Assembly (NCBI GenBank): GCA_022059125.1
Contig: JAEUWY010000001.1
Location: forward strand, 1,302,001-1,366,000
DNA: 64,000 nucleotides
Direction: 5' to 3'
Source: Corynespora cassiicola
Taxonomy: Eukaryota > Ascomycota > Dothideomycetes > Pleosporales > Corynesporascaceae
Positions 11,406-24,098 of the stretch are shown here, in pieces. A program made the position numbers and the translations under genes. Every line of letters starts with the position of its first letter. Positions within the stretch are counted from its first letter, which is position 1. The notes under the pieces were generated by a model that was given only the letters and a program-made list of their open reading frames with translations, did not search any database and was not told the origin of the DNA.

Positions 11406-14400
11406 ATGCCGCCGCCGCTCGTCGATAACGACTCGATCAAGTCTGCGAGCCTGCATAACCCGCTGCCGCTGCAGCTGCACGCATACGTTTGGCCATTCCT
11501 GATCATCTGGCCGGCCTTCCTCTCCTTCTACCTCTCCCCCGAGCGCTACGAGAAGCACATCCAGTCGCAAGAATGGACGTTTGTCTGGGTCGGCAGCATT
11601 ATTACTGTCCAGTCGCTCATTTGGCTCAGCACATTTTGGAACGTTAACCTTAGGAGCCTGTTTACCACCGTCGGCGCCCGCGACATTAGCACCGCCCAAC
11701 TCATCAAAGTAATTCCTGTCACGAACGCCGGCGCGCCCGATATCTGTCCTCTGAAGCGCGACAATGTCGGCGGAAAGCCCAACGTCTCGTTCCTGTTCCA
11801 GAAGCGCCGGTTCCTCTACCACCCCGAGAAGGGCTCGTTTGCCCCGCTCGCCTACCCCCTCGATGCCGAACCGAAGCCGCAGCTCAAGACCTTCCAGCAG
11901 ACGCTGGGTCTTACCTCGCCCACCGAAATCGAGCGCATTCAGCAACACTATGGAGACAATAGTTTCGACATCCCCGTCCCGACCTTTACGGAGCTGTTCA
12001 AGGAGCACGCCGTCGCGCCCTTCTTCGTGTTCCAGGTCTTCTGCGTGGGTCTATGGATGTTGGACGACTACTGGTACTACTCGTTGTTCACCCTGTTCAT
12101 GTTGGTCGCTTTCGAGAGCACCGTCGTGTGGCAGAGGCAGAGGACATTGAACGAGTTCCGCGGCATGAGCATCAAGCCCTACGATCTGCTCGTATACAGG
12201 CAGAAGAAGTGGCAGGAGATCCAGAGCGACAAGCTTCTTCCCGGTGACGTGGTCAGTGTCGGTCGTACAAAGGAGGACTCCGGTGTGGCATGCGACATGG
12301 TCCTCCTCGAGGGATCTGCCATTGTCAACGAAGCTATGCTTTCCGGAGAGAGCACACCAGTGCTCAAGGAGTCTATTCAGCTACGACCCGGCGATGCTCC
12401 GATTGAGCCCGAGGGCCTGGACAAAAACTCTTTCCTGTACGGTGGAACCAAGGTTCTTCAGGTTTCTCACGGCATCTCTGCAGAGGACGATATTGGCTCA
12501 GTCCAGAAGCTATCTTCTGGACTTCCCCCACCTCCGGATAAGGGTGCTGTTGCTGTTGTCATCAAGACCGGTTTCGAGACCAGCCAGGGAAGTCTCGTCA
12601 GGACCATGATCTACTCTACCGAGCGCGTCTCTGCCAACAACGTCGAAGCGCTCCTCTTCATTCTCTTCCTCTGCGTCTTCGCCATCGCCGCTTCGTGGTA
12701 CGTCTGGCAGGAGGGTGTCAAGAAGGACCGTCAGCGATCCAAGCTCATGCTTGACTGCGTCTTGATTGTCACCAGCGTCGTTCCCCCGGAACTGCCCATG
12801 GAACTCTCACTTGCCGTCAACACGAGTTTGGCAGCGCTCAGCCGCTATGCCATCTTTTGTACCGAGCCTTTCCGCATTCCTTTTGCTGGACGCGTCGATG
12901 TTGCCTGCTTTGATAAGACTGGTACTCTGACTGGCGAAGACTTGGTCGTTGATGGAATTGCCGGTCTTACGCTTGGCAAGGAGGGCGTCAAGGCGGAAGC
13001 AGATGGTTCCCACAGCGGACTAACCAAGATCACCGAAACGGGAACTGCCACCACTTTGGTTTTGGCTACGGCCCACGCTCTCGTAAAGTTGGACGAAGGC
13101 GAAGTTGTTGGTGAACCCATGGAGAAGGCTACTTTGACCTCGCTCGGATGGACCCTCGGCAAACACGACACCCTTACTACCAAGGCTGGATCTACTACGT
13201 CGAACGCAGAACTTGTCCAGATCAAGAGGCGCTTCCAGTTTTCGTCCGCTCTTAAGCGACAGAGCTCCGTGGCTACTGTCATTGTCAACGACAAGAAGGC
13301 CAAACGCAAGGTTAAGAGCACCTTTGTTGGTGTCAAGGGGGCCCCTGAGACGATTCGCAAGATGTTGGTAGACACCCCTCCCAACTACGAGGAGACCTTC
13401 AAGCATTTTACCAGAAACGGTGGTCGTGTTCTTGCGCTTGCCTACAAGTTCCTCGCTGAGGACGCCGAGCTGGGAATGAACCGGATCAACGACCTTAAAC
13501 GTGAACAAGTCGAGTCTGACCTTCACTTTGCCGGTTTCTTGGTTCTCCAGTGCCCGCTCAAGGATGACGCAGTTCAGGCTGTTCGCATGTTGAATGAATC
13601 TAGCCACCGTGTGGTCATGATTACTGGTGACAACCCTCTTACTGCTGTACACGTCGCTAAGCAGGTCGAGATTGTCGATCGCGAGTGTTTGATCCTTGAT
13701 GCGCCTGAGCATGACGATTCGGGCGAGAGGCTGGTCTGGCGCAGTGTCGATGACAAGCTCAACGTTGAAGTCGACCCCACTAAGCCCATTGATACCGAAA
13801 TCATTAACAACAAGGACATTTGCGTTACTGGGTACGCTCTGGCCAAGTTCAAGGACCAACAAGGCTGGAAGCAGCTTCTGCGACACACCTGGGTCTATGC
13901 TCGTGTCTCGCCCAAGCAAAAAGAGGAGATTCTTCTTGGTCTCAAGGAATGTGGCTACACTACGCTCATGTGCGGTGACGGCACCAACGATGTCGGCGCT
14001 CTCAAGCAAGCCCATATCGGTGTTGCCCTACTCAACGGTACCCGCGACGACTTGGACAAGATTGGCGAGCACTTCCGCAACACCAAGATGAAGGAGGTTT
14101 ACGAGAAGCAAGTCGGCCTGATGCAGAGGTTCAACCAGCCTGCGCCCCCAGTCCCTGTCATGATCGCTCATCTCTACCCACCTGGCCCTACCAACCCGCA
14201 TTACGAGAAGGCTATGCAACGTGAGGCTGCGAAGAAGGGCATCGCCGTGCCCAACGGTACGGAAGCCACCACCAACGGAACCGTTGCAAGGAACCAACCC
14301 AAGGATCCCCGTCAAGCTGCTGCTGGTCTCGCCGACTCACTTACTTCCAAGATGATGGAGCAGGAGCTGGCTGATCTCGACAGCGAGCCCCCTACTATCA

Positions 14401-15329
14401 AGCTCGGTGATGCCTCCGTTGCCGCCCCCTTCACCTCAAAGCTAGCCAACGTCATCGCCATTCCGAACATCATCCGCCAGGGTCGTTGCACTCTCGTCGC
14501 CACCATCCAGATGTACAAGATTCTTGCTCTCAATTGCTTAATCTCTGCGTACAGCTTGTCGGTTTTGTATCTCGATGGCATCAAGTTTGGCGACGGCCAA
14601 GTTACTATCTCGGGTATGATGATGAGCGTTTGCTTCTTGTCCATCTCCCGTGCCAAGGTATGTCGTGTCTCTAGGTTTTTGTGTGCATATACTGAATTAC
14701 TATAGCCCGTTGAAGCGCTTTCCAAGGAACGCCCTCAACACAACATCTTCAACTTCTACATCATCGGCTCCGTTCTTGGCCAGTTCGCTATCCACATCGT
14801 TACTCTGATCTACGTATCTCAGTACGTGCAGCGCACTGATCCCAAAGAAGAGAACATCGATTTGGAGAAGGAATTTGAGCCATCCCTCCTTAACTCTGCC
14901 ATCTACCTCCTTCAGCTCATCCAGCAAATTTCCACCTTTGCCATCAATTATCAAGGCCGTCCTTTCCGCGAGTCCATCCGCGAGAACCGCGGCATGTACT
15001 GGGGTCTCGTCCTCGTCTCTGGTGTCGCCTTCTCCTGCGCCACCGAGTTCATCCCCGAGATCAACGAGAAGCTCAAGCTCGTTCCCTTCACCAGCGAATT
15101 CAAAGTCATGATCACTTCGATCATGATCATCGACTATGCTGGCTGCTGGCTCATCGAGAACGGCCTCAAATGGGCGTTCTCGGACTACAAGCCAAAGGAC
15201 ATTGCCATTAGGCGGCCTGATCAGCTCAAGCGCGAGCAGGAGCGCAAGGTGGAGGAGGAGCGCGAGGCGCAGAGGAAGAAGAACGAGGAGGAAGAGGAGA
15301 AGGCCAGGAAGGCAGGATTGGTGAGGTAA
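11406..15329 (+). CDS. SPF1: P5A-type ATPase, ER transmembrane-helix dislocase
   Basis: Exons 11406-14657 and 14706-15329 give 1,291 aa, the size of fungal Spf1/Cta4. P5A ATPases reside in the ER and remove mis-inserted transmembrane helices; loss disturbs ER protein quality control. Visible P-type landmarks in order: two N-terminal membrane segments typical of P5, the actuator motif LSGESTP, the M4 motif PPELPMELSLAVN (the P5A PPELP signature), the phosphorylation motif DKTGTLTGEDL, GVKGAPE, MITGDNPLTAVH, and the hinge MCGDGTNDVGALK. The C-terminal exon supplies the last membrane segments and a Lys/Glu coiled tail. The start is the ATG at 11406, after which homologous sequence begins; the frame upstream is open but non-ATG. 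Confidence 0.96.
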
Positions 15330-18265
15330 TTGGAGTTCTAGAAGGAGGGATTGCTCTCTTTTTTTGTGGGTGCATAGCGCGGTAGATTTGGGTTGTAATA
15401 TCATGCTGGGTAGACCGGCACTCTCTTCGCTTTTCACTAAACAGATTTTGCAGGTGTGATGTGTGATGACTGCGTGTTAGTTTGGCTCAAAGATGTGTCT
15501 ATGGGCGTTTTGTGATGAAATGTGATGATTACATGCGCACATGAAGCTTTTCGCGTCTTGATGGCGGTCTTCACCGGAGAAAAGGACATGGCGTTTCAAA
15601 GATGAGGTTTTGAAGGCTTAAGGCGAGGATGGGTCTCGTGATCCGAGGGGCTGGGGGTGTATAGAAAGACCCCTTCCCGCCCGGATTTTGGATCTGCGCG
15701 CTCACGGCAGGTTTCTTGGGGTCTAAAATTCAATTAAAAATGTCTGATGTTGGAATTGGCAGAGGGGTACTAAAACCGCACGGCAATTAGCTTATGGGGT
15801 AAAGAAACAGTCGAGTGTCTAGATATGGACCTTTTGCTGGGTGTGGAGTTTTGGTAGGTTGAGAGGGGAGAGTTAAAAGACTTGGAGAAACTTGCAGAAA
15901 CGAGTACAGATGAGGTTTAAAAATCCAAGAAATGATCAAAGAAGAGTTTTTAAAAAGAAGCCTACTGGTACAATGTGCAAGTCCAGGGTGAGGGGGAGAA
16001 GCGGCTAAAACAGAATCAATAATGGCGCATTCCCTGTCCAGGGCGTGCTAGTGGGGTCCTAAAGCTATTACATGCTTGAAGCATGTTGGAAGTCAGTTCG
16101 AAGTACTAAAACACAAGGTGGAGTGTCGAATGGATTGGAACAAAAAATGGACAGGTCTCATATGATGAGCGGTTTTGCTGGCGGAGATCAAACATCTCAA
16201 AATTCTGGCTTTCTACCGATGCGGCAGTACGAGGTTTCCGGGAGACTAAAATAGGATTGACGAACATGCATGAGGGGAGAGAGCCGACCAAGACTAAAGA
16301 AAACGCATCAATAATGGATGTATTTCAAATGGGCCATTGCTGGATAAATGGGAGCTTCTGGCCACCCTGTGCTTGAGATTCTAAGATTTTTCCATCATGG
16401 TAACATACCAACCAGAGGCATTCAAAATGTCATCCGTGCAGGCAGGTTTACATGAGTCTCTCCGATACTAAAACGAATGCGATCTTATGGAAATGTTCAA
16501 ATAGTCTGCCGAGGCAATAAACACGACCATGGAACAAACTATGAAAAAGGATCCAGTCCAAGATTTATATATTGACCCGGAAGATTGCGAGTGGGAACAA
16601 AAACAGCGCATTATTTGTCTGATGCTGGTGACGGCTTAGGATCCTAAAAGATGACGGCTAACTGGCACTTGCTGGCTGCGTACCACTCAAAGCTCATGAA
16701 TTCCTTCTATATGAACTGACTTCTTTCTTTTGTGCCGAAAGATGGATATGGACTCTCTATGGGTCTTTGCAAGCAGCAAAAAGCCATTATGCAGCGTAAA
16801 ATAACACTATCGCGCCTTTCAGCAACATCATCTTAAATGAAATAAATGTTCTCTCTAAGAATGGGACCATAATGTTAGAAGATAAGTTCGTGTAGACTTA
16901 AAAACAACAATATAATCTGTCTTTGTTTTTGTGTAAGGGGTATAAAAGTCTACAAAAGAACAGCTCCCGCCTCTACACTTATGACACATAAGATACTCCA
17001 AGCTCTAAGAAACTATCGATCAACTATCTACATGTAGCGACTTCTGAGAGATATTAAAAAGATAAGTTCCCACCTATATGGCTGTTCTCTAGCAAAAATT
17101 CAAGGACGAGAAGTCAACGAGTGTTCTGAGAATGGTATAAATATTTCTGAAAAAGAATCGAATGCGGTGTTTGGAAATGCTGGATTTTCCCTCCACTGGT
17201 AATAAAAACATCCGAAACTTCCTGAATGCTTTCGAATGAGATAATGACTCTTAAGCTACCGAGATAATCACACAGTACGACATGCTTGCGAATTTGGCAA
17301 ATTAAACAATAGCTTGGTATAACGAAAAACGTATATCTACCAGGCCAACTATGTCATCTGTTCAACTTCAGCGACATAAAATGGCAAGAAAGCTGACATA
17401 TGTTTCTTGTTTGTGTGGAGTTGCGGCAGTACAGAAATTGGAATACAACGAGAGGAACTCATTAATATGTCTCCAGAGAAGCGCAACGCGCTTTGACAGT
17501 CACCATAAGATACTCTTATGTGTAGACAGGGCTGGCCAGGAAATGTGATTGTATTGAAAAAAGCGTCTTCAGGAGTGCATGCGTACCTCATAAATTTCAG
17601 AGCCTACTCAATATGCTCGAGTAGTCCCAACAATCTGGTAGCAGCCAAATAAGTTATCCAGAATCTCATCAAACCCAGTAACAGATTTAGATGTAAACAG
17701 TCTTGAACTAATACATTATTTTTAGGGTATGCGCTTCAAAACCTACCCAGGCCTTTGGAATCCAAAAGCAGAGAAGATATCCTTTGTACGATTTCAACTA
17801 CTCCAGGAAGAACTTATCCCGAGGTCCCTGTATTCGCCCTGTGCATCGGATCTTTTCCGAAGCCGGTGCATGATCGAATCCCCCGCACCGCCAAGTGCCA
17901 CTATAACTCGCTTCGTGACCTCGTTCGTGCCCACAAAGTTATTTTCCCCAGCATTGCCGAAAGCTGGGGAACATCGATAGTGTAATGGGCCAACGTTGGG
18001 CTCTTGGCACAAACTCTTTCCCACTATCCCACGAGTCATCAACAATGAAATTACGAAGCAGCGAGCTTGAGTGCTACTGCCAAGGCGATCGGCCTAAATC
18101 ATACTGTTTATGGTCGCGATGGGTTGCTTGGTTTTGGCAGCGGCACCCCTCTTTTCGCCCATCTCCGAGGGTTTTCCGCGCGTCTGTTGATTTAAAGACA
18201 TCAAGGTGTCTCCCTTGAGTCATATCATCTCACAGAATCCTCCTCATGAGATATCAGACATCGAA
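15330..18265. other. 2.9-kb gene-poor AT-richer interval
   Basis: Only short unsupported open frames, no RNA gene and no clear transposon ends. Composition falls from the GC-rich SPF1 coding region to A/T-rich sequence. Open frames at 17729-17985 on the plus strand and 17794-18045 on the minus strand are GC-richer than their surroundings and might be decayed coding sequence, but no family is recognisable. The final part holds the promoter of the MFS transporter. Confidence 0.4.
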
Positions 18266-19864
18266 ATGGATCCAGAATCGCGACAAGTGAAGTTTGATGA
18301 CGTTGAGAGGGTGGAGAAAGTCTCGACAACGGGGACAGATTTTATTTCCGAAACACCTGAAGAGAAGGCATTGGTTCGCAAGATTGATTGCTATTTGATG
18401 CCATCAATATGGTTTCTATACCTGCTTGCTGTACGTATTATGGAAATAACTGCTACTGCAAATATAAAGGCTGACTGGGTATTTAAATGCCAGTATATGG
18501 ATCGATCGAACATCGGCAATGCAAAAATAGCAGGCATGGAAGAGGCATTGAATCTCTCGGATACGCAGTATTCGCTTGCGATCAACTTGTTCCAGGTATC
18601 ATATATCGTGTTCAGTGTCCCCTCCAACATGATACTTGCTAGGATGCGACCAAGTGTCTACATTCCCACCATTGTATGTCATATCTCAATCAATCATGCA
18701 CGTCTTTCCAAACAGATCATTGACGATTGATATCAACAAACATTAATCAGTCAATTTAGATGTTCCTGTGGGGTATCGTCGTAGCAGCTCTTGCAGCCAT
18801 TCGCGCGCCGGCGCATCTATGGGGACTTCGTTTCGCGCTTGGTGCTCTCGAAGCCGGTTTTTCACCGGCTGTGTTCCACATGTTCTCCATGTGGTACAAA
18901 AGAAATGAACAAAGCAAGCGTTTCATGGTATTCTGGATCGCAGGGATTCTAGGTAGCGCTTTTGGCGGTCTTCTTGCAGGAGCAATAGCGAGTGGACTTG
19001 ATGGCGCTCACGGAATTCCAGGCTGGAGGTAATCTCTCCGTATTGATTTGAGCTAGTTGGAGACTGATCACTACCAGATGGTTGTTTCTTGTCGAGGGCG
19101 TGATAACCTGCGGCTGCGCGCTCCTAGCCCCCTTGGTGCTTCTCGACTATCCAGCCACATGCTCAAAGTTCACAACCGAAGAACGGACATTGGCGGTGGC
19201 ACGCCAGGAAGCTGACGGACTCAATATCAACATCGAAAACGAAAGAAGAATGGGCATCTGGAAAGCTGTTTTATATGCAATACTCACACCATCCCACTGG
19301 ATCATCTTTGTCGCGTTTATGATGGTTGATGGTAGTTTTTCCATCGCCTACTTCTACCCTACCCTCGTCCAAGGCTTGGGATACAACTCGACAACCGCTC
19401 AGTTTATGACAGCCCCCCTGTACTTTGTCGCAGTTCCCGTCGCTATATTGCTTTCCTTCCTTGCAGACAAACGGCCGAGCTGGCGAGCCTATTATCTCAG
19501 CGGGATGATGCTTATGGGTTCCGTATTTGCAGCTCTGACTGCTGGTATCACAGCTTTCAAGGCGCGGTACGTGCTACTTTGCTTTCTCAACATAGGCCTC
19601 TATTCGACCATTCCGCTCGCCTTATCGTTCTCTACAACACAAATGGGGGCTGTGGAGCCAGAGGTAAGAGCTATTGCGCTAGCCTGGATGAGCGCTTTGG
19701 GAAATCTGGCCCAAGTCTACAACAGCTATGTATGGCCGGATAAAGACGCGCCACGTTATCTCACAGGATTCTGCACCTACGCTGGGCTTTTGTTCTTCGG
19801 TGCATCGTTATATTTTTGTGGCGACCTGTTCTTTAGGCGCAAGCCACTCAAGGCTAGGACATGA
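18266..19864 (+). CDS. MFS transporter, anion:cation symporter (Dal5/Tna1-like) family
   Basis: Exons 18266-18430, 18494-18673, 18760-19028 and 19078-19864 give 466 aa. The signature MDRSNIGNAKIAGM after the first membrane segment, LSLAINLFQVSYI-type TM2 and GALEAGFSPAVFHMFSMWYKR place it in the ACS branch, whose members carry allantoate, nicotinate, pantothenate or biotin across the plasma membrane; the substrate cannot be read from sequence. Intron 1 is 63 nt and has no stop, so the genomic frame reads through, but the family alignment requires its removal. The upstream frame is open but begins at a non-ATG codon; 18266 is the first ATG. Confidence 0.88.
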
Positions 19865-20004
19865 TAGTCAAAGGTGGCGAACGATCTATTTGAATAAATC
19901 AAGGCTAAAATATATGATTCTCATACAAAAGAGGAGGATTATATTAAGTTGAAGCCCATCAGGCTCTCGTACCTATTAAGTTATGAGATTCAAAACTCAA
20001 AATA

Positions 20005-20873
20005 CTATGCACAGGGCAACTCGACTGGCTCTGTGCAAATTTCATGAGCTGAAACGGTATTATCCTGATCTTCTGACCTGACCTCATTGTTCGCATCCTT
20101 GGCGGTATCCTTTCTGCGACGCTTTCTTCTATAAAGTAGTGTCGCTCCTATAACTGCTGCAATCATCGTTACACTGAGCCCTACTGATAAACCAATGACT
20201 GCACCTCTACTAGCTGCATTCTGGCTCACTGTCTTAATGGGCTCATGGGACAAACGAGGATCGGCCTGATAAGATGATGAAATAGGTGCTTCGGTATATG
20301 ATATTGACGACGAATATGATGTAAATGGCGAAGTTATTATAGAATCCGTAATCAAAAGTGTTGTTTCAGACGAGCTGTTGGTTGGAGGAGTGATCGCTCG
20401 ATCGGATCCAGGCTGTGTAAGAGACGGTACCGGTTCCTCCTCCCTGATAATAAAATAGCGAACACTCCAGAAGCCACCACCTAACGCATCTGCGCTGTCT
20501 GCATATGCATTTACTGCACGAAATACGAAAGGCACTGTTAGATTGTTTTCCTTGGTAGTAACTTCCCATTGGTACCAGTTCGCGGCCAGATTTGCTTATC
20601 AGAGTTAACAAATGGAAGGCATATATCGCGCCTGGCTAGCTTACTGGTGATTTGGACAGAGTTCGCTACCTTCCCTATCTGATAGAAATATAAGTTGACA
20701 GCGTCAAATTGCGTATTCCAGGAGACATTGATGGTGGATCCTTCCCGAAAACGTAGAGGATATGCTCTTGGGAAGACGAAAAAGCCATACTGGCTATCGA
20801 CAGGCCGATTGAGGTACCCAATTGGATCATCCAGATTAGGCCGATAAGTTACTAAAGGGCTTTCGCTGGGCAT
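20005..20873 (-). CDS. Single-pass membrane protein with N-terminal extracellular domain
   Basis: Exons 20873-20645 and 20594-20005 give 272 aa (intron 50 nt, GTAAGC...CTGAT..AAG). The N-terminal ~130 residues resemble a beta-sandwich with SWNTQFDAVNLYFYQ and, after the intron, NWYQWEVTT, NLTVPFVFRAVNAY and GGGFWSVRYFII; this pattern recurs in dothideomycete surface proteins and is reminiscent of Kre9/Ser-Thr glycoprotein domains. A Ser/Thr-rich stalk follows, one membrane helix near residues 208-230 (GAVIGLSVGLSVTMIAAVIG), then a basic stop-transfer (RRKRRRK) and an acidic tail. No classical signal peptide is visible at the N-terminus, so an upstream exon may be missing. Function unknown. 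Confidence 0.72.
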
Positions 20874-21821
20874 TTGAAAAAATGACTTCTACTCAGGATA
20901 TAGAAGATGAGTTCCTTTGAAATATATCTTCGACTTCTTTGACAGTAATACTGCGCCGCACCTTCAAGGTAATTCTTTCAACACCTGGGCAACCGTCAGG
21001 ATGGGAAAAAGTCACGTGTCGTCCATATCAAAGCTTGAAGAATGAAACAGTAATACAAGCGCCGATGTAGAATGCTGACCATGAAATTATACAGGAGTGC
21101 CCCTTGGATAAGATTGCTTCAAATTAAGATTTGTAAGAGCGCATTATATGTGTAGTTGTTGCTAGATTTGCGGTTTCCCTCTAGAAGAATAAGCAGTGCT
21201 ATATCTCACGCAAGAGTCTAGGTACAACCATTTCTTCGAATATCTCACTATGAGCGACTATTCAGACCTTTGTCTAGAACCATCGTGCCACTAACCTAAA
21301 GCGATCTAGCTCATCTCCATTTTGCCGGAGGGTGTTGAACACGGGCAACCGGGGTACTTTTTGCACACAAGACATCGGACAATTAGATGATATGGCTCTA
21401 GACTCGTAAAGCGGCTTGAAAAGGATCGTCTCCCTGTCAGCAAATAGTTGTGACGGGGCCCCTAAGGTCGAGATACCACGTGCGCAAGCGGCTAGTATCT
21501 CGGCAGTACCCGGCCCTTTGATATCGCATACCAGGTCGTTGTTATATTAAGTCAACGCTACCAATTTCCCTCAAATTTCCTGAGCGATGCATACCACGAT
21601 GAGCACCAGATCTGGTCCTCCAAAATTTTTGTTCGCGACAGTTCGTCCATTTCCTCCGTAGCATCGCATCTCGGCCCTGTAGTTCCGTTAGTTTAGCCTA
21701 ATCCGTCCATCCCAAGCCTTTACGGCCATTGCGAGGCGCTATATCACTCCTTCGACTCTCGTTGTTTCTCCGCACCGTTGCCCCAGACTCTCCCCGGTTT
21801 TTCCATCTCCGTGAAACCACA
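20874..21821. other. Divergent intergenic region
   Basis: About 950 bases between the minus-strand surface protein and the plus-strand sulfotransferase-like gene. It presumably holds both promoters. The last 250 bases become pyrimidine-rich before the ATG at 21822. I see no gene or repeat. Confidence 0.35.
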
Positions 21822-22742
21822 ATGGCGACGCCTACACCAGCTCCCCGAAAACCAACCGGACCCCGCCAGATCGATGCCGATGGACGCGAGCGCACAAAGC
21901 CCATGCGCGTGCTCGTGCTGGGAATGTGCCGCACCGGAACTTCCACCATAGCCTACGCGCTGCGGAGATTGGGCTACACGCCGCACTCGATGCGCGAGCT
22001 GCTCGTCAAGCCCAACGAGATCAAGCTTTGGCATGAAGGGGCACAGCTCACCCTCCTCCCGCCGTCGGAACGCTCCGCAAAGCAGCAACGTCTGAAACCC
22101 TACGGACGAGAAGAGTTCGACAAGCTACTCGGCGACTTCGACGCCGTGACTGACCTCCCCGGGTGCGTGTTCTACGAGCAGCTGATCGAGGCGTATCCGG
22201 ATGCGAAGGTCATTTTGACCAATCGGCCCTACGAGGATTGGGAGGAGAGCATGCAAGCGAGTATCTGGAATTTGTTTACCTGGAAATTGTTTGCGCTGTG
22301 CCGCATTCTCTACCTAACGCAAATGTCCTCTTTGATGCGCTTCCTGCACACCATCTTCCGCTTTCATAACGGAAATACGTATGGTGGACCCAAGGCCAAG
22401 GAGGCATACGAGGAACATTATTTCAACGTCCGAAAACTTGTCCCGAAAGGTCAGCTGCTTGAGATTGGGATGGATGATGGATGGGAGCCGCTGTGCAATT
22501 TCCTTGGGCACGAGGTTCCGAAAGAGCAATATCCCTTCGTGGATGAGAGCAAGACAATGAGTACGCAATTGGGAAAGGCATGGTGGGGGATTGTAACTTA
22601 TTTCTTGTACATGTTTGTGGTTCCGGGGGCTGTGGCTGCCTTGGGTGCATTGCTATATGTCAACCAAGATGCGGTCGTTGGTTATTACGAAGAGTTTTCA
22701 GAAAAGGCGATTGCATTGCTGGATTACTATCTTAAAGACTAG
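21822..22742 (+). CDS. Sulfotransferase-like P-loop protein with C-terminal membrane segment
   Basis: Single exon, 306 aa. VLVLGMCRTGTSTIAYALRRLGY near residue 30 is the 5'-PSB (P-loop-like) motif of the Sulfotransfer_4 family common in ascomycetes, and DLPGCVFYEQLIEAYPDAKVILTNRPYEDWEESM is the 3'-PB/RxxxxW region. These proteins are often labelled NAD-dependent epimerase/dehydratase in databases, although the fold is sulfotransferase-like and the substrate is unknown. A hydrophobic stretch (VTYFLYMFVVPGAVAALGALLYV, positions about 22596-22664) anchors the C-terminus to a membrane. The start is the ATG in AACCACAATGGCG. Confidence 0.85.
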   Translation: MATPTPAPRKPTGPRQIDADGRERTKPMRVLVLGMCRTGTSTIAYALRRLGYTPHSMRELLVKPNEIKLWHEGAQLTLLPPSERSAKQQRLKPYGREEFDKLLGDFDAVTDLPGCVFYEQLIEAYPDAKVILTNRPYEDWEESMQASIWNLFTWKLFALCRILYLTQMSSLMRFLHTIFRFHNGNTYGGPKAKEAYEEHYFNVRKLVPKGQLLEIGMDDGWEPLCNFLGHEVPKEQYPFVDESKTMSTQLGKAWWGIVTYFLYMFVVPGAVAALGALLYVNQDAVVGYYEEFSEKAIALLDYYLKD

Positions 22743-22917
22743 AAGGATTAGTAGCAATGCGCAAGGTTTTTTCAATGCTAGGTCACGTTGATTGGTACTA
22801 CGTATTCGTATCGTGCAGAAGATTTGTCACAACACTATAGTTACATAATAAGATGGGAAATCTACATTCTTTCTAAGGATTAATCCTATTCTATTTCACA
22901 TTCCAGGTTGTATTCTT

Positions 22918-23388
22918 TTAAACATCCACGAATCTCCCATCATATGGCCGATTTAGCTGTTCAAATGACTTATCGGACTTGGAACTAAGACTATGGAAAT
23001 CGACGTCGGCGGAAAACAATTCCTCTGGAAAAGTTGGTGAGCTCTCTTTCGTCTTCTGGTTTTTACGGCCAAAGAACTTGATCAGTTTCCTATCAAACCA
23101 CGATATCTGTTGCCTACCATATATGCGCCGATACATTTCAAAGATATTTACGGCGGCAAACATAACACCAAGGGTGACACAGATTACCATTGTAAGGACA
23201 TGGGAGTTGTCTGGATGGTTTTTAGAAGACTTGGACTCTTCACCACCTGCGTCCCTTGCTTGCGCAATTTGGATGGGAGGGTCAATGGTCTTCTTGTCCG
23301 CTAGGTTTTTATCAATTATTCGATGAGAAGCTATCAACTCCACGAAGCTTGCCATGAGGCAATACAGAATTAACTTGATTGATATCAT
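22918..23388 (-). CDS. Small membrane protein with signal-like N-terminus
   Basis: ORF of 156 aa starting at ATG 23388. It has an N-terminal hydrophobic stretch (ISIKLILYCLMASFVELIAS) that could be a signal peptide, a Lys/Ser/Glu linker, a single membrane helix near residues 65-85 (VLTMVICVTLGVMFAAVNIF), then a basic cytoplasmic tail (YRRIYGRQQ, KFFGRKNQK). It converges with the sulfotransferase-like gene. No known domain. One of four small membrane-protein ORFs in 22.9-25.2 kb. Hydrophobic ORFs arise by chance in AT-rich DNA, so confidence is moderate. Confidence 0.45.
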   Translation of the reverse strand: MISIKLILYCLMASFVELIASHRIIDKNLADKKTIDPPIQIAQARDAGGEESKSSKNHPDNSHVLTMVICVTLGVMFAAVNIFEMYRRIYGRQQISWFDRKLIKFFGRKNQKTKESSPTFPEELFSADVDFHSLSSKSDKSFEQLNRPYDGRFVDV

Positions 23389-23822
23389 CCTAGTTTCGCA
23401 CGGCAGCTCTTGTCAGATGTCTTGTGCAAGTCGTTTTTTTCTAGATTAGGCTTTTGAGCAGTTAAACACCGTTTACTGAAAGGAAATATATGGAACAGAT
23501 CAATTAGATGATTGAGGCTTTAATACTATTGATATCGTTGTATTGGCTGAGTAACATTGTAACCTCATGATATTGACGCTATCAACAATGCTGTGTTATT
23601 GTCACTGAGCCATGAATGCATGCATTTTTTAACAAAAAGACTCAATAGCAAAGCAAATTTGTGTAGGGGAACCATTATAGTATAGAAAATGAATTGATTC
23701 ATCGGCAGGGCTGGGAGCTTGCGGTTCTATCTCCACTCCATGAGCCCTTTTTCATCACACTATTGTAGCTCCCGATGTTGAGATAATCATCGTGCCATTG
23801 GCTTTTCAGAAAGTTACTCCGT
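23389..23822. other. AT-rich spacer
   Basis: About 430 bases between two small minus-strand ORFs, AT-rich. It presumably contains the promoter of the 156-aa ORF. Nothing else seen. Confidence 0.3.
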
Positions 23823-24098
23823 TCATTGGTGGAACTTTTCTTGTACATGGCGTTCAGTAATCCTCGTCACTGGTGGATATGCGCCACTTATGCGAGCGGC
23901 ATTGCGGAAGCCACAGTATATGAGGATACTCGAGGCCAATATGAAGTAGCCCACAAGGCAACTGATGAAGATCTTTTCCTCCCGCAAAAGTCCCCTGGGA
24001 TAGTCTTCCGGGATTCGCTTGTTCCAGGAGGTCTCCTCCATGGCGTTGGCGACGAGTGCGAAGATGAAGTGCGTGATCAGAGTCGCGGCCCCACGCAT
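23823..24098 (-). CDS. Small secreted/membrane protein ORF
   Basis: ORF of 91 aa from ATG 24098. The N-terminus (GAATLITHFIFALVANAMEE) resembles a signal peptide; a second hydrophobic helix (FISCLVGYFILASSILIYCGF) lies at residues 44-64, followed by a polar/basic tail. The architecture matches the neighbouring small ORFs. Overlapping frames on the plus strand have no such organisation. No family recognised. Confidence 0.42.
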   Translation of the reverse strand: MRGAATLITHFIFALVANAMEETSWNKRIPEDYPRGLLREEKIFISCLVGYFILASSILIYCGFRNAARISGAYPPVTRITERHVQEKFHQ

